Source of the DNA: Flavobacterium flabelliforme
GTDB taxonomy: Bacteria > Bacteroidota > Bacteroidia > Flavobacteriales > Flavobacteriaceae
NCBI RefSeq assembly: GCF_017948675.1
Contig: NZ_JAGFBU010000005.1
Span: 1-64,000 of the forward strand
Reading direction: 5' to 3'
Length of the DNA: 64,000 nucleotides
The position numbers were made by a program, and so were the translations under genes. This document shows, piece after piece, positions 6,794-17,300 of this stretch (within the stretch, counting starts at the first letter, position 1; each line of letters begins with the position of its first letter). The notes under the pieces are model-generated. The model saw only the letters and a list, made by a program, of their open reading frames with translations, did no database searches and had not been told where the DNA came from.

Positions 6794-7789
6794 TTAATTC
6801 CCTTTTAAACGAGTGAATATCTTTTGGAGTAATTTTTTTCCATCTCTCTTACTTTTAGGGACTTCGATCACATGTATTCCAGCAGGATTTTGAATAAACT
6901 GGTAACTAAAAGCAAATTGTGGGTTGGTTGGATTATCATTCAAAAGACCAAAACGCAGATCGTTAAAATATAAATCCCCGTCTTTTTTTGAAATAATATA
7001 CCAACCTTCGCTAGCTTTTTTGAGTTTTTCAAAATCTGAATTTCCTAGCAATTGCTTTTCTAGAATCTTGTTTTTATTGTAAACAACAAATGAAATCGGT
7101 TGTGTGTCTAAAAGGGAATAATCGCTTAATAAATAATTGTCTGAAGTAGCGACATTTGCATTCCATAAAATCAAATTAAAAGCAGTTGGTTTTACAATGA
7201 TTTTTGAATATTGAATTCCTTGATTTTTTAGTGCTTTTTCAAATTGTGATAAGGTGTAAAGTTTTATAAAACAAGATAAAAGCAAATAGAAACTACTGAT
7301 GATTAATCCTCTGATGATGTATTTGTTACGCAGTGTCGTGTTCTTTGTTTTCCATACGAATACTAATGCTACAATAAGCGGAATTGTATAAAGTGGATCA
7401 ATTACAAAAATAGTTTTCAATGCTAATCGTGGCTCTAAAGGCCATAAAATTTGAGTTCCCCAGGAAGTAAACATATCTAGCAAAACGTGAGTCAGTAAGC
7501 CCCAGAAAGCCATATTAGTAGCAGAAAAAAAGCTGATTTTACCTTTCTCAAGCTTAGAAATTAGCCAACCAAAAATCGGACTAATCAGCAAAAAAAGAAA
7601 AAGAGAATGACTAATGCCACGATGAATTAATATAGCGTCTACAGGATTTAAGAACAATCCAACTATCACATCTAAGTCAGGTAATGTCCCTAAAATTGCA
7701 CCGTAAATAAAGGTTCTGTTTTTAAGTTTTTTTCCAGCGCATACTTCGGCAACTGCAATTCCTAAAACGATTTGTGTAAAAGAATCCAT
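6794..7789 (-). CDS. DUF457/YdjM-type membrane-bound metal-dependent hydrolase
   Basis: The N-terminal half holds the metal-site motifs of the LexA-regulated YdjM/DUF457 family: PDLD, HRGISHS, and HVLLDMFTSWG, within about five predicted transmembrane helices. The rest (about 200-330) is a polar domain typical of the Bacteroidota branch. The frame is open from an ATG at 7807, but the better start is the ATG at 7789 (MDSFTQIVLGIAVAE), which matches the family's usual N-terminus; numbering shifts by six residues. The reaction is uncertain; related proteins are annotated as metal-dependent hydrolases acting at the inner membrane. It converges on the oxygenase gene across the palindrome repeats. 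Confidence 0.85.
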   Translation of the reverse strand: MDSFTQIVLGIAVAEVCAGKKLKNRTFIYGAILGTLPDLDVIVGLFLNPVDAILIHRGISHSLFLFLLISPIFGWLISKLEKGKISFFSATNMAFWGLLTHVLLDMFTSWGTQILWPLEPRLALKTIFVIDPLYTIPLIVALVFVWKTKNTTLRNKYIIRGLIISSFYLLLSCFIKLYTLSQFEKALKNQGIQYSKIIVKPTAFNLILWNANVATSDNYLLSDYSLLDTQPISFVVYNKNKILEKQLLGNSDFEKLKKASEGWYIISKKDGDLYFNDLRFGLLNDNPTNPQFAFSYQFIQNPAGIHVIEVPKSKRDGKKLLQKIFTRLKGN

Positions 7790-8045
7790 AATGCGAAAGT
7801 AAGCCAAATCAATTGACTTCCCAATTGATGTGTTCTGAATTTTGGTAAAATATATTGTTTAACTTTTTAAAATATTGGTTTAAATTAAAAGAATTGTTAT
7901 AACTCAAAATATTAAATTCTTTATGGCTTTGTGTTTTGGCGGGGACAGAAAGTGCTTTTAAGTTGTACTTATAATAAGGTTTAATTTTCGAAAAAGAACT
8001 ATTTTTAAACCAATAAAGAGTATTTTTGGACTCTAAAAATTTATT

Positions 8046-8900
8046 ATGCTTTTTCTAATTTTAAGTATTATTTGTAGCGTTACTGTGGGCGTTATTTTTA
8101 AAATAACTCGCAAATACGATGTAAATAATTCACAAATTGTAGCAGCAAACTATCTCTTTGCTATAATTCTTTGCTATTTGTTTTTTAGTCCTAATTTGAA
8201 GTCAGTTGACACAGAATCGCCTTGGACTTTGTACATCGTTATTGGACTTTTGTTGCCGTCCGTATTTTTATTTTTGGCTGCTTCAATCAAGCATATGGGA
8301 ATTGTAAAGACAGATGCAGCACAACGGCTTTCACTATTTATTCCTATTCTAGCCGCTTGGTTAATCTTCAAAGAAGACTTTAATTCATTAAAAATTACTG
8401 CATTTTTAATTGGTTTACCAGCAATACTATTGATTCTCTCAAAACCATCTGAAAACACCAAAAATAAATGGATATATCCTGCTATAGTTTTACTTGGTTT
8501 TGGTTTAATAGATATTCTTTTTAAACAAATAGCATCGTACACCACTTTGCCTTATACCACTTCCTTATTTGTAGTTTTTTGCATCGCTTTGCTAATTATG
8601 GTTGCTGTTGTTATTTATGAATGGATAGCTAATAATGTCCGTTTGCAGATTAAAAACATCGCTTTTGGAGGTTTAGTCGGTTTTTTTAATTTTGGAAATA
8701 TTCTTTTCTATCTCAAAGCTCACCAAGCATTTTCCGAAAATCCTTCGACTGTATTTGCAGGAATGAATATGGGTGTAATAATTTTAGGAAGTCTTTTAGG
8801 TATTTTTGTGTTTAAGGAGAAATTGTCTAAAATAAATTTAGCGGGACTTTTTCTAGCTTTAATAGCTGTTGTTTTAATTGTATTATCGCAAATAAAATAA
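8046..8900 (+). CDS. EamA/DMT-family transporter
   Basis: This 284-residue integral membrane protein has ten predicted hydrophobic segments arranged as two repeats of five, the architecture of drug/metabolite transporters (EamA). Charged residues are confined to short loops, such as KITRKYD near the start and KEDFNSLKI in the middle. Its substrate cannot be read from sequence or context. The gene stands alone between divergent and convergent neighbours. It starts at ATG 8046 directly after a long AT-rich leader, with no other good start. Confidence 0.85.
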   Translation: MLFLILSIICSVTVGVIFKITRKYDVNNSQIVAANYLFAIILCYLFFSPNLKSVDTESPWTLYIVIGLLLPSVFLFLAASIKHMGIVKTDAAQRLSLFIPILAAWLIFKEDFNSLKITAFLIGLPAILLILSKPSENTKNKWIYPAIVLLGFGLIDILFKQIASYTTLPYTTSLFVVFCIALLIMVAVVIYEWIANNVRLQIKNIAFGGLVGFFNFGNILFYLKAHQAFSENPSTVFAGMNMGVIILGSLLGIFVFKEKLSKINLAGLFLALIAVVLIVLSQIK

Positions 8901-9056
8901 TTTTTAGATTTAATTTATAGAAGGAATAAGGCTTTAATGAAAAACTAATATGATTTTATTAATCATAAAAAAAAAATAGCTTAATATAGAAATAATGTGA
9001 TTTTAATTCTATATGAATCTGTATTTTAATTTCTAATTTGAAATATGAATTTTAAT

Positions 9057-9803
9057 CTATATTTTTATTTTTTCTAATTCTAAAGAGATATGATCCATTT
9101 CTTTTTTTAATTCAACTACTTCATTATCTAAAGAGTCAATCTCTTTTTGGCTCGAATTAATTTCTTGTTCTCTTTGAGTAGCAGATCTTAAAAACTGAAA
9201 ATCTTGGGCTTTATTTAATTTATTCTTGGCCTGTTCTAGAGCGCTAACAGATTTAAAAAGTTTTTCCTGAACTTCTACAAGTCTGCTATTTAGTGTTGCT
9301 TTTCTTTCTTTTAGAACTTTTTCAAAAGCTATTTTTTCTTGTTCAATAATTTGATTTTTTTGTTCTTTAATTGTTTTTTCTTGTAATTGAAATTGAAGAT
9401 TTTCTTTTTCAGTTCTAGTGTTCTTTTGCTCTAATTCAGCACTTCTTTTATTTTCAAAATAAGTAAATACAGAACTTGCTATAAATAGTGTTACTAGGGC
9501 TATTAGTACATAAAAAAATGTTTTATTGATGCCTAATATTTTTGAATTGGCTGTTGGCTCAGTTGTTTCAGTTTCCTCAAGGCTTTCTATTTCAGTTTGT
9601 GTTGCAGGTGTTACAAAATTATTAATCAGCGGCGGCACAATTACAAATAATGGTTGCAACTCCTTTATTTCTCCAGCATATTTCCAATCTTCCATTCCTG
9701 CACACCATACAGGAGTTGTCTTTGCAATCATTTTTGCTTTTAACTCATCAAAATCAAAGGGACCAGTACTTTCAGTACCATTATGGATGTAATAGGAATT
9801 CAT
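9057..9803 (-). CDS. GYF_2-domain membrane protein with coiled coil
   Basis: The 248-residue protein has three parts: an N-terminal GYF_2-type domain (1-55; YYIHNGTESTGPFDFDEL, with conserved Trp in VWCAGMEDW), one transmembrane helix at about 95-116, and a long heptad-rich coiled coil from 117 to the end. GYF_2 domains occur in many bacterial membrane proteins and probably bind proline-rich or other peptide partners. The Thr/Pro/Glu-rich linker (64-87) would place the GYF domain away from the membrane. The function is unknown and no neighbour helps. Confidence 0.82.
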   Translation of the reverse strand: MNSYYIHNGTESTGPFDFDELKAKMIAKTTPVWCAGMEDWKYAGEIKELQPLFVIVPPLINNFVTPATQTEIESLEETETTEPTANSKILGINKTFFYVLIALVTLFIASSVFTYFENKRSAELEQKNTRTEKENLQFQLQEKTIKEQKNQIIEQEKIAFEKVLKERKATLNSRLVEVQEKLFKSVSALEQAKNKLNKAQDFQFLRSATQREQEINSSQKEIDSLDNEVVELKKEMDHISLELEKIKI

Positions 9804-10186
9804 GTTGTGAATTTTTGCTTTTAAATTTCAAAAATACAAAACAATTTCATTTTAACTTTATATTAATTTATATTACCATTTTAAACAGGAACAATAGTTC
9901 GTTTTAGCTTTTCTTTTTTGAATAAAATTTTTATTTGATAATACACCATTGTTATTTTATAATACTAAATAAGATGATTAATTATTAAAATTTGAAAAAA
10001 TAAAGTGAGTTCAAAATATTTGTACATAATCAATCTAGTTTTTTATTTCTAATGCAATTATGATAATTGCTTTTGAAAAGATTTAATAAGTAGAGAAATT
10101 GAAAATTCATTAGTTAAATATAAAAACGAAAATTTGAATTTATTTTTGCATTTTTGAATGTTTTTCTAATTCAATAACAATTTTAA
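9804..10186. other. Divergent spacer, no gene seen
   Basis: This 380-base, very AT-rich spacer lies between the divergent GYF and Crp-type genes. I see no ORF, tRNA or strong hairpin. It must hold the promoters of both genes, but no confident TTG-N19-TAnnTTTG pair could be placed. Confidence 0.4.
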
Positions 10187-10756
10187 ATGTATTCTCTTTT
10201 AAAAAAATATATTACAGAGCAAAGCACAATAAGTGAAGCTGATTTAAAGTTAATTTTTTCTTGCTTTAAACCCATTGAGACTAAACGAAACGAAATTCTT
10301 ATTGATTTTGATACAATTTGCAATAATTACTATTTTATAAATAAAGGTTCCTTAAGATTGTACACACTAAATACGGACGGAACAGAAAATTCAAGGTATT
10401 TTGCTTTTGAAGGAATGTTTTGCACGGCATTGCCTAGTTTTATTGATCAAAAACCTGCAGCAGAATATTTGAAAACTATAGAAAAATGTGAATTATTAGT
10501 AATATCAAGAACTGATTTTTATAAATTAGTCGATCAGTTTCCAGCATTCGATAGTCTTTACAAGAGAATTTTAGAATTGGGTTTCATTACTGCTCAGCAA
10601 CGAATTTATAGTTTTCAAGGCAATAATGCTTTAGAAAAGTTGAAATGGATCATCAAAAATCAACCTCATTTTTTATTACGAGTGTCTAATAAGATGGCAG
10701 CTTCTTATCTAGGTATTTCTCCTTCTACTTTAAGTAGGATAAAATCGCAATTGTAA
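10187..10756 (+). CDS. Crp/Fnr-family transcriptional regulator
   Basis: This 189-residue protein has an N-terminal cyclic-nucleotide-binding-type beta roll (about 25-115; includes NNYYFINKGSLRLYTL and FAFEGMFCTALPSF) and a short C-terminal winged-helix region ending ASYLGISPSTLSRIKSQL. The ligand pocket lacks the cAMP-binding RxxxS signature, as usual for Bacteroidota members of this group. The MFS transporter gene starts 167 bases downstream on the same strand, so the regulator may control it. The family is clear; the ligand and target are inferred or unknown. Confidence 0.88.
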   Translation: MYSLLKKYITEQSTISEADLKLIFSCFKPIETKRNEILIDFDTICNNYYFINKGSLRLYTLNTDGTENSRYFAFEGMFCTALPSFIDQKPAAEYLKTIEKCELLVISRTDFYKLVDQFPAFDSLYKRILELGFITAQQRIYSFQGNNALEKLKWIIKNQPHFLLRVSNKMAASYLGISPSTLSRIKSQL

Positions 10757-10923
10757 TTTTTTTAAACGTTGATCTATGACAATGTTTTTTAATATTATTC
10801 TATTTAATTTTGAAAAAAAAATAAAGCATTTGCTTCTCAGTCTTCGCTATTGGTTATAAGACTGAATGTATAAATGCCTTTTTTTTATAAAATTTCTATT
10901 TAATTTCTATTTCTAAATCATAA

Positions 10924-12084
10924 ATGAAACAAGTTACTCTTAGCAATCAAGTACTCTATTTATTGAGTATTTCCGCTGGTTTGGTCGTTGCCAATTTATA
11001 TTACAATCAGCCATTATTGCATCAAATTGCAGTTAGTTTTAAGGTTACAGAAGCAGAGGTTAGTAATGTAGCGCTGTTTACTCAATTAGGTTATGCCTTA
11101 GGATTATTGTTTATTATTCCGTTGGGAGATAAAGTTTCTAATAAGAAAATATTGCGATTGGATTTTCTAATCATGGTTATTTCGTTGTTGGCAGCAGGAT
11201 TTGCAAAATCACTTTTAATATTAACAATAAGTAGTTTTCTTGTTGGTTTTACCTCCGCTATACCACAATTATTTGTACCAATGGCAGCACAACTCTCTGA
11301 TGATAAAAATAGAGGTAGAGCAATAGGTATTGTGATGAGCGGTTTGCTAATTGGTATATTAGGAAGCCGAGTGATTAGTGGTTTTGTAGGAGGTCAGTTT
11401 GGATGGCGTGTTATGTTTTATGCAGCAGCAGTAATGATGGTTTTATTGTACATTATATTAAAGTACAAATTACCAACCATTGCACCCGTATTTAAAGGGA
11501 GTTATGCTAGCTTAATGAAATCACTTTATCATTATTTTAAAACGGACGGTTCTCTAAGATTGGCAACATTAAGAGGAGGATTAGCCTTTGCAGGACTTAG
11601 TGCTTTTTGGACTACATTGGTTTTTTTGATGCAGGATTCATTTGGTTTCGGAAGTGCCATAACCGGTTCCTTTGGAATTCTTGGGATCGTTGGCGCTTTA
11701 GGTGCTACTGTAGTTGGTAAAATTAGTAGTTCTGTGAGTAATCATACCGTTATATTAGCTGGAACATTACTTTTAATTCTTTCTTGGATAATACTGTTTT
11801 TTTCAGGTAATTCATTAATAGGTTTGATGCTGGGAGTTTTACTTGTCGATTTAGGATTGCAATCCTTGCACATCACGAATCAAAAAATTATTTTTTTTAA
11901 AAATCCAGAAGCTAGAAATCGGGTGAATACTATTTATATGGTTGGTTTTTTTATTGGAGGTGCTTTTGGTACTGTTGCTGGCGCAATGGCGTGGGGAAAT
12001 TACAAATGGGTGGGAGTTTCGTCACTTGGAATCGTTTTATCATTTCTTATCTTAATAGTGCATCTTGCTTTTCGAAAAAAGTAA
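10924..12084 (+). CDS. MFS transporter
   Basis: This 386-residue protein has twelve predicted helices and the MFS motif A-like loop GDKVSNKKILR between helices 2 and 3 (near residues 67-77). The N-terminus (LLSISAGLVVANLYYNQPLL) is typical of the YgaY/arabinose-efflux-like group of drug or sugar exporters. It follows the Crp/Fnr-type regulator, and a weak AAGCATTTGCTTCTC.../...ATGCCTTTTTTT hairpin lies in the gap. Export of a small toxic compound is likely but unproven. Confidence 0.88.
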   Translation: MKQVTLSNQVLYLLSISAGLVVANLYYNQPLLHQIAVSFKVTEAEVSNVALFTQLGYALGLLFIIPLGDKVSNKKILRLDFLIMVISLLAAGFAKSLLILTISSFLVGFTSAIPQLFVPMAAQLSDDKNRGRAIGIVMSGLLIGILGSRVISGFVGGQFGWRVMFYAAAVMMVLLYIILKYKLPTIAPVFKGSYASLMKSLYHYFKTDGSLRLATLRGGLAFAGLSAFWTTLVFLMQDSFGFGSAITGSFGILGIVGALGATVVGKISSSVSNHTVILAGTLLLILSWIILFFSGNSLIGLMLGVLLVDLGLQSLHITNQKIIFFKNPEARNRVNTIYMVGFFIGGAFGTVAGAMAWGNYKWVGVSSLGIVLSFLILIVHLAFRKK

Positions 12085-12422
12085 TCTTTTAGCAGCTTGT
12101 TTGCATTTATTTTAAAGAAAATGTTAAATAATAATTTGAGATTAGTTTTTAATTGATCAAACTGTAAATATTTTAATATAAGACTCTTACTCGTTAACTG
12201 TAATAGAATTTAACGTTCATTTTTTGTAAATAAAAATGTACAATGCTGTGCAGAAGTTACCTTTGTAAGGTTTATAGATTTGATTTTGCTTGAAAATAGT
12301 CTATATTCGGGCAATATTTATGGCCGATTATTTTTCTAAAACTATTCGTTTTTCAAAATTAATCTGTTTGTAGTGTATCATTTAAATCTAAAACCACTTT
12401 TTCCTAGTAGCAATCATTCTTT
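12085..12422. other. Spacer before the sigma-factor gene
   Basis: The spacer of 338 bases contains no ORF. TACCTTTG at 12258-12265 matches the Bacteroidota -7 element TAnnTTTG, but no TTG lies 19-21 bases upstream, so it is at best half a promoter. It would transcribe the FecI-type sigma gene with a leader of about 150 bases. Confidence 0.3.
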
Positions 12423-12977
12423 ATGAAGTCACAAGATTTATTAATCCTTGAAAAACTTAAGGTGGGAGATTCTTCTGCTTATAAAGAATTGTTTGACCTA
12501 TATTATATGCCACTCAGTGTTTATTCCTTAAAATACTGTGACTCATTTGAATTAGCTGAAGATATTGTTCAAGATTTATTTATTAAATTTTGGGATAAAA
12601 AAATCTATTTAGATTTGGATCAAGCGATAAGTCCTTATCTTTTTAAAGCTGTAAAAAACAACAGTCTAAAAGCCGTAAAAAAGCAAAGTAAATACTTTTT
12701 TGAAGAAATAGAAGATCAAGTGAATGTGTTAATGGAGGAGGAACGACTTGATTTAGAGTTTCTAGAGCAAGAAAAACAGAAATTATATACGGAAATTGAA
12801 GCTTTACCATTAAAAAGCAAAGAAGTTTTTAAAGCCATTGTATTAGAAAATCAAAAATACAAAGAGGTTGCATTAGAGTTGGGAATATCAGTAAATACGG
12901 TTAAAACGCATTACTCAAGAGCGTTAAAACAACTTCGGAATTCATTAGATGTTATAGTAATGTTACTTTTAGTTTAA
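12423..12977 (+). CDS. FecI-type ECF sigma factor
   Basis: This 184-residue sigma-70 family protein has region 2 at about 10-75 (ELFDLYYMPLSVYSLKY...AEDIVQDLFIKFW) and region 4 at about 120-180 (LPLKSKEVFKAIVLE, then the helix-turn-helix YKEVALELGISVNTVKTHYSRALKQL). It is followed at 58 bases by a FecR anti-sigma gene and then by a SusC with an STN domain. That is the three-part trans-envelope switch in which substrate binding at the outer membrane frees the sigma factor. The sigma factor would direct RNA polymerase to the SusC/SusD promoter. Confidence 0.93.
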   Translation: MKSQDLLILEKLKVGDSSAYKELFDLYYMPLSVYSLKYCDSFELAEDIVQDLFIKFWDKKIYLDLDQAISPYLFKAVKNNSLKAVKKQSKYFFEEIEDQVNVLMEEERLDLEFLEQEKQKLYTEIEALPLKSKEVFKAIVLENQKYKEVALELGISVNTVKTHYSRALKQLRNSLDVIVMLLLV

Positions 12978-13034
12978 AAAAAAATTAAATTCTTGTCACC
13001 CATTTTTCATCTTTTGTACTCTGTATAATATAAG

Positions 13035-14258
13035 ATGACACAAATGAACACTATTCCTCAAAATATTTTAGAAATCCTTTCCGTTTATATTTCAAAAGAA
13101 ATAAACGAAAATGAATTCTCTGTTTTAAAAGATTGGATAAATGAATCGCCAGAAAATAAAAAAGCTTTTTCTGACTACATACTTTTTTATAAAAAAACAA
13201 AACAAATTCTTTTTGCTGGAAACATTGATAAAGATAAAGCTTGGCAAAAAGTGGTATCGCAACTAGATACTCCGCTTAAAGTACAAGAGGATGTGTTGGC
13301 TTTAAATGAAACCAAAATCAGATTTTTGAAAATAGGTTCTGTATTTTTAAAATATGCAGCAGTAATATTAATTCTAGTTTCTGTTGGTTATTTTTATTTC
13401 GATAAGGAAGCTATCTCTCTTAAGCCCGTTTTAGAAAATCCTATTTCTCAAGAAGGAATCACTCTTCAGTTAGCTAATGGCGATATACAAGTTATTAAAG
13501 AAGATGGATCAACTCAAGTTTTAGATGCTAATGGTACTGTAGTGGGAACTCAAAAAGGTAATCAATTAGTATATAGTAACGCTGCCGCAAAAGATACTCT
13601 GGTTTACAATACAATAAAAATACCTTACGGAAAACGTTTTGAACTCCAACTTTCGGATGGAACCAATGTACATTTAAACGCGGGAACTTCATTAAAATAT
13701 CCTGTTCGATTTATAAAGGGATTGAATCGTCAAGTTTTTTTAAATGGAGAAGCCTATTTTGATGTTACCAAAGATCCTAAACATCCATTTATAGTAGGGT
13801 CAAACGATATGAATGTCAAAGTTTTAGGTACCAAATTTAATATGACCTCGTATCAGGAAGATGCAAAAACATATACAGTTTTGGTTGAAGGAAGCGTGGC
13901 TGCATCAAGTAAAGTAGTAGCAAATGAAGAAGTACTGTTGAAACCTGGTAACAGAGCCTTTTTTGAAAATAAGCATTTAAAAACCGAAGCTGTCGATGTT
14001 AGGAAATACATTGCTTGGGTTTCTGGAGAGTTAATGTTTATAGATGACTCTTTTGGTGTCATTACCAATAAATTAGAAAGAAAATACAACGTTGATATTG
14101 TAAATAACTACGAAGAATTAAATGATATTATGATCACTGCCACTTTCAAAGAAGAAAATATTGATCAGGTTTTGAAAACCTTTCAAACCTATAAGGCCTT
14201 TAACTATACCATTAATAACAGAGTAGTAACTATAAATAGACCGCAGAAAATGAAATAA
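13035..14258 (+). CDS. FecR-type anti-sigma factor
   Basis: This 407-residue inner-membrane protein has a cytoplasmic N-terminal segment (1-100) that would hold the sigma factor, one transmembrane helix (about 106-122), a periplasmic FecR domain (about 195-295; IPYGKRFELQLSDGTNVHLN, GEAYFDV) and a C-terminal DUF4974 domain (about 330-400) ending in the TINNRVVTI strand. The DUF4974 domain would contact the STN domain of the SusC protein encoded next. The second Met (residue 4) is an equally good start. It is cotranscribed with the sigma gene by spacing. Confidence 0.92.
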   Translation: MTQMNTIPQNILEILSVYISKEINENEFSVLKDWINESPENKKAFSDYILFYKKTKQILFAGNIDKDKAWQKVVSQLDTPLKVQEDVLALNETKIRFLKIGSVFLKYAAVILILVSVGYFYFDKEAISLKPVLENPISQEGITLQLANGDIQVIKEDGSTQVLDANGTVVGTQKGNQLVYSNAAAKDTLVYNTIKIPYGKRFELQLSDGTNVHLNAGTSLKYPVRFIKGLNRQVFLNGEAYFDVTKDPKHPFIVGSNDMNVKVLGTKFNMTSYQEDAKTYTVLVEGSVAASSKVVANEEVLLKPGNRAFFENKHLKTEAVDVRKYIAWVSGELMFIDDSFGVITNKLERKYNVDIVNNYEELNDIMITATFKEENIDQVLKTFQTYKAFNYTINNRVVTINRPQKMK

Positions 14259-14272
14259 AAAAAAACCAAAAA

Positions 14273-14310
14273 AAAAGGAAGGTGCGCCAACACCTTCCCT
14301 TATCATTTGA
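14273..14310 (+). terminator. Possible hairpin between fecR and susC
   Basis: GGAAGGTG (14276-14283) and CACCTTCC (14290-14297) form a perfect 8-bp stem with a GCGCCAA-like loop, followed by CTTATCATTTG and no T-run. It may attenuate or process the transcript between the signalling genes and the far more abundant SusC message. It is not a classical terminator. Confidence 0.5.
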
Positions 14311-14357
14311 AAAAGTGATTTAATCTAAAACTAACAAATTAAACCCATTGTAAAATT

Positions 14358-17300
14358 ATGAAAAAACAACGAACTAAAGGTGCGTTGCTGCGCATTTTGA
14401 ATAACTCTAATTTAAAGATGAAATTCTCACTCCTATTTTTATTCACCACTCTTATGCAAGTCAGTGCATCAAGTAGTTACGGTCAAAAAAATACAGTTAC
14501 CATGGATGTTAACGGGGTAGCATTGACCAATATTTTTCAGATTATTGAAAATCAAACTGATTTTCATTTCTTTTATAACAGAAATGAGCTGAATGTTAAT
14601 CAAAAAATTGATTTAAATGTTGATAAAACTAAAGTTGTAGATGTTCTTGGAAAACTATTTAGCAATACCAATATTTCTTATCAAATTTTAGGCAATCAGA
14701 TAGTTCTTAAAAAAGTAGAAAAAAACAATAGTTTTGAAATTCCTTTTGCAACGGAACAAAAGCAAGTACAAGGAATTGTTACTGACAAAGCGGGCTTGCC
14801 TCTTGTGGGTGTTTCTATTATGATCGAAGGAACAAAAGTCGGTACATTGACTGATTTTGACGGAAAATTTAAATTGAATGCTGATGCTGCGGGGAGAATT
14901 TTGCTTTTTTCACATTTGGGTTATGAATCAAGACGTATTGCTTATGCAGGTGAATCTTCATTAAAAGTAGTTCTACAAGAAGAATTAAATGAACTACAAG
15001 AGGTGGTACTTGTAGGTTATGGTAAGCAAAAACGCAGTGAATTTTCTGGTGCCGTTTCTTCTGTGAGTGCTAAAGATATTATTCAATCAGCAACAGGAAC
15101 CGTAGGTTTTGATAGAGCTTTAGGAGGGTTAGTAAAAGGTGTTCAAGTTTCTCAAAATACAGGTCGTCCAGGTGCGCCAGTTCGTATTAATATTAGAGGT
15201 ATAACTTCACCATTATCTTCTGTAGGTGGCGGATTAAACCAACCTTTATTTGTAATTGATGGAGTACCGTTTAATGTGGATGCTTTACAAGGTGCAAATC
15301 CTTTATCTACATTAAATCCTAATGATATTGAGAGTTTTGATGTATTAAAAGATGCTGGAGCGACTTCTATTTATGGATCTCGTGGCGCTAATGGTGTTAT
15401 TATAATTAAAACTAAAAGAGGTAAAAAAGGGCAAGCACCAAGAGTAAATTTCTCTTATGCTACAACATTAGCACAACCTATTAAAACCGTATCGGTTTTG
15501 GATGCAAATCAATATAAAAATTATTATAATTTGATGTTGTCTAATAGTGTTTATGCGATGAATAATGGTCAATTAGATCCTTTCTATGCTTTTGACTTTC
15601 AAGAGATTGCTGACGTAGAATTAGATTTTGACACTTTCACTGTAAATTCTAATGGAATGAGACCGGATTACTTTGGAACTTCAAATACCAATTGGAACAA
15701 ACAAGTTTTTAGATCTATGGCGGTGACTAAACAAGCTAATTTAAGTTTGAGTGGTGGTAGCGATAAAACCAATTATAATTTTAGTACTTCATTTATAGAT
15801 CAAGAAGGTTTGACTGTTAATGATAACATGAAACAATATAATTTAGGCCTTTCGATGGATACTGATGTTACAAATTTTGTAAAAGTTGGAACCTCTGTTA
15901 ATGTGGGACATACTCAAGAAAAAAATGGAGACAATGATGTATTAAATCAATATACTGTAAACACTTCTATCGCTCGCGCACGTCCGGATTTAGCACCAAG
16001 AGATGCTAACGGAAAATTAGCGGGACAGCCAGATTATCAAAATGGGTTTATGACCTTAGAGCCTAATCCTTTAATGCGTTTAAGTAATAAAACGGATAAT
16101 AAAGCCTATAATTTTATTGGTAGCGCATATCTTGAAGTAGAGCCATTAAAAGATTTAAAACTGAAAACGGATGTAAATGCTTCTGTGTTTTATAATAAAA
16201 ACAGTTCATTTATTCCAAAAATTGCTCAAACTGATTATCTGTTTTTTCCAACGGACTCTTTCTTAAACGAAGCGGATGGTTTAGTGTCTAACATTACTAC
16301 CAATTTAACAGCAAATTACAGTTTTTTAATATCCAATCATAAAATCGGTTTATTAGCTGGAGCTGCTTGGGATCGTACGAGTTTTAATAATTCAAATCAT
16401 TTTTATACTGGTTTTCCAGATGATGAAATTCTTATAAACGCGAATTCTGCAAGAGCGGTACTTGGGTATTCAAGTGTTCGTTTAGAAACTGGATTATATT
16501 CCTTGTTTTCTCGTGTAAACTATACTTACAAAGATTTGTATAATGCAACATTGAATTTTAGAACGGATACTTCTTCAAAATTTGGTCCAAATAACAAAAG
16601 AGGATATTTTCCATCTTTGTCAACGAGCTGGAATATTTCTAATGAAGAGTTTCTATACGGTGTAGAGAATATAAGTAGTTTAAAATTAAGAGCAAGTGTG
16701 GGTAGAGTTGGATCTACTAACGTTTCTGACTTTGCTTATTTGCAATTTTTTCAAAATCAACCAGGGAGTCTTTACAATGGTGGTTCAGCTATTATGCCTG
16801 ATAATAATTTTCCAAATCCAAATATTGGTTGGGAAACAACTGACGAAGTTAATTTAGGTTTAGATTTTGGATTTTTTAATAATAGATTAAAAGGGAGTTT
16901 TGATATTTACGATAGAAAAACTACAGGAGCTTTGGTAAAAACACCTATTCCTTTTGAATTAGGTCCTAACTCTTACTTTTCGAACTTTATGGATGTTTCT
17001 AATAAAGGTATTGAGGTTAGTTTAGGTGGTGATATCGTTAGAAATGAAGATTTTGTATGGTCTACCAACGTAAACTGGTCATTAAATAGAAATAAGTTAT
17101 TAAAATTAAACGGTGCAAGCATTAATCCTTACCAATTGGATTTCTTTATTGAAGGACAACCAGTAGGAACTATTAAAGGATATAAAGTAGCTGGAATTTT
17201 CCAATCTCAAGATGAAGTAGATGCTTTGAATAATGCATCACCTACTGGTTTTTATGATAAAATGTCAACTACAGTTGGAGATTTTAAAATGATTGATACC

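Noticed and set aside
12258..12265. Full promoter for the FecI-type sigma gene
   Set aside because: TACCTTTG matches the -7 element but no TTG lies at 19-21 bases upstream, so only a half-site is reported in the spacer entry.
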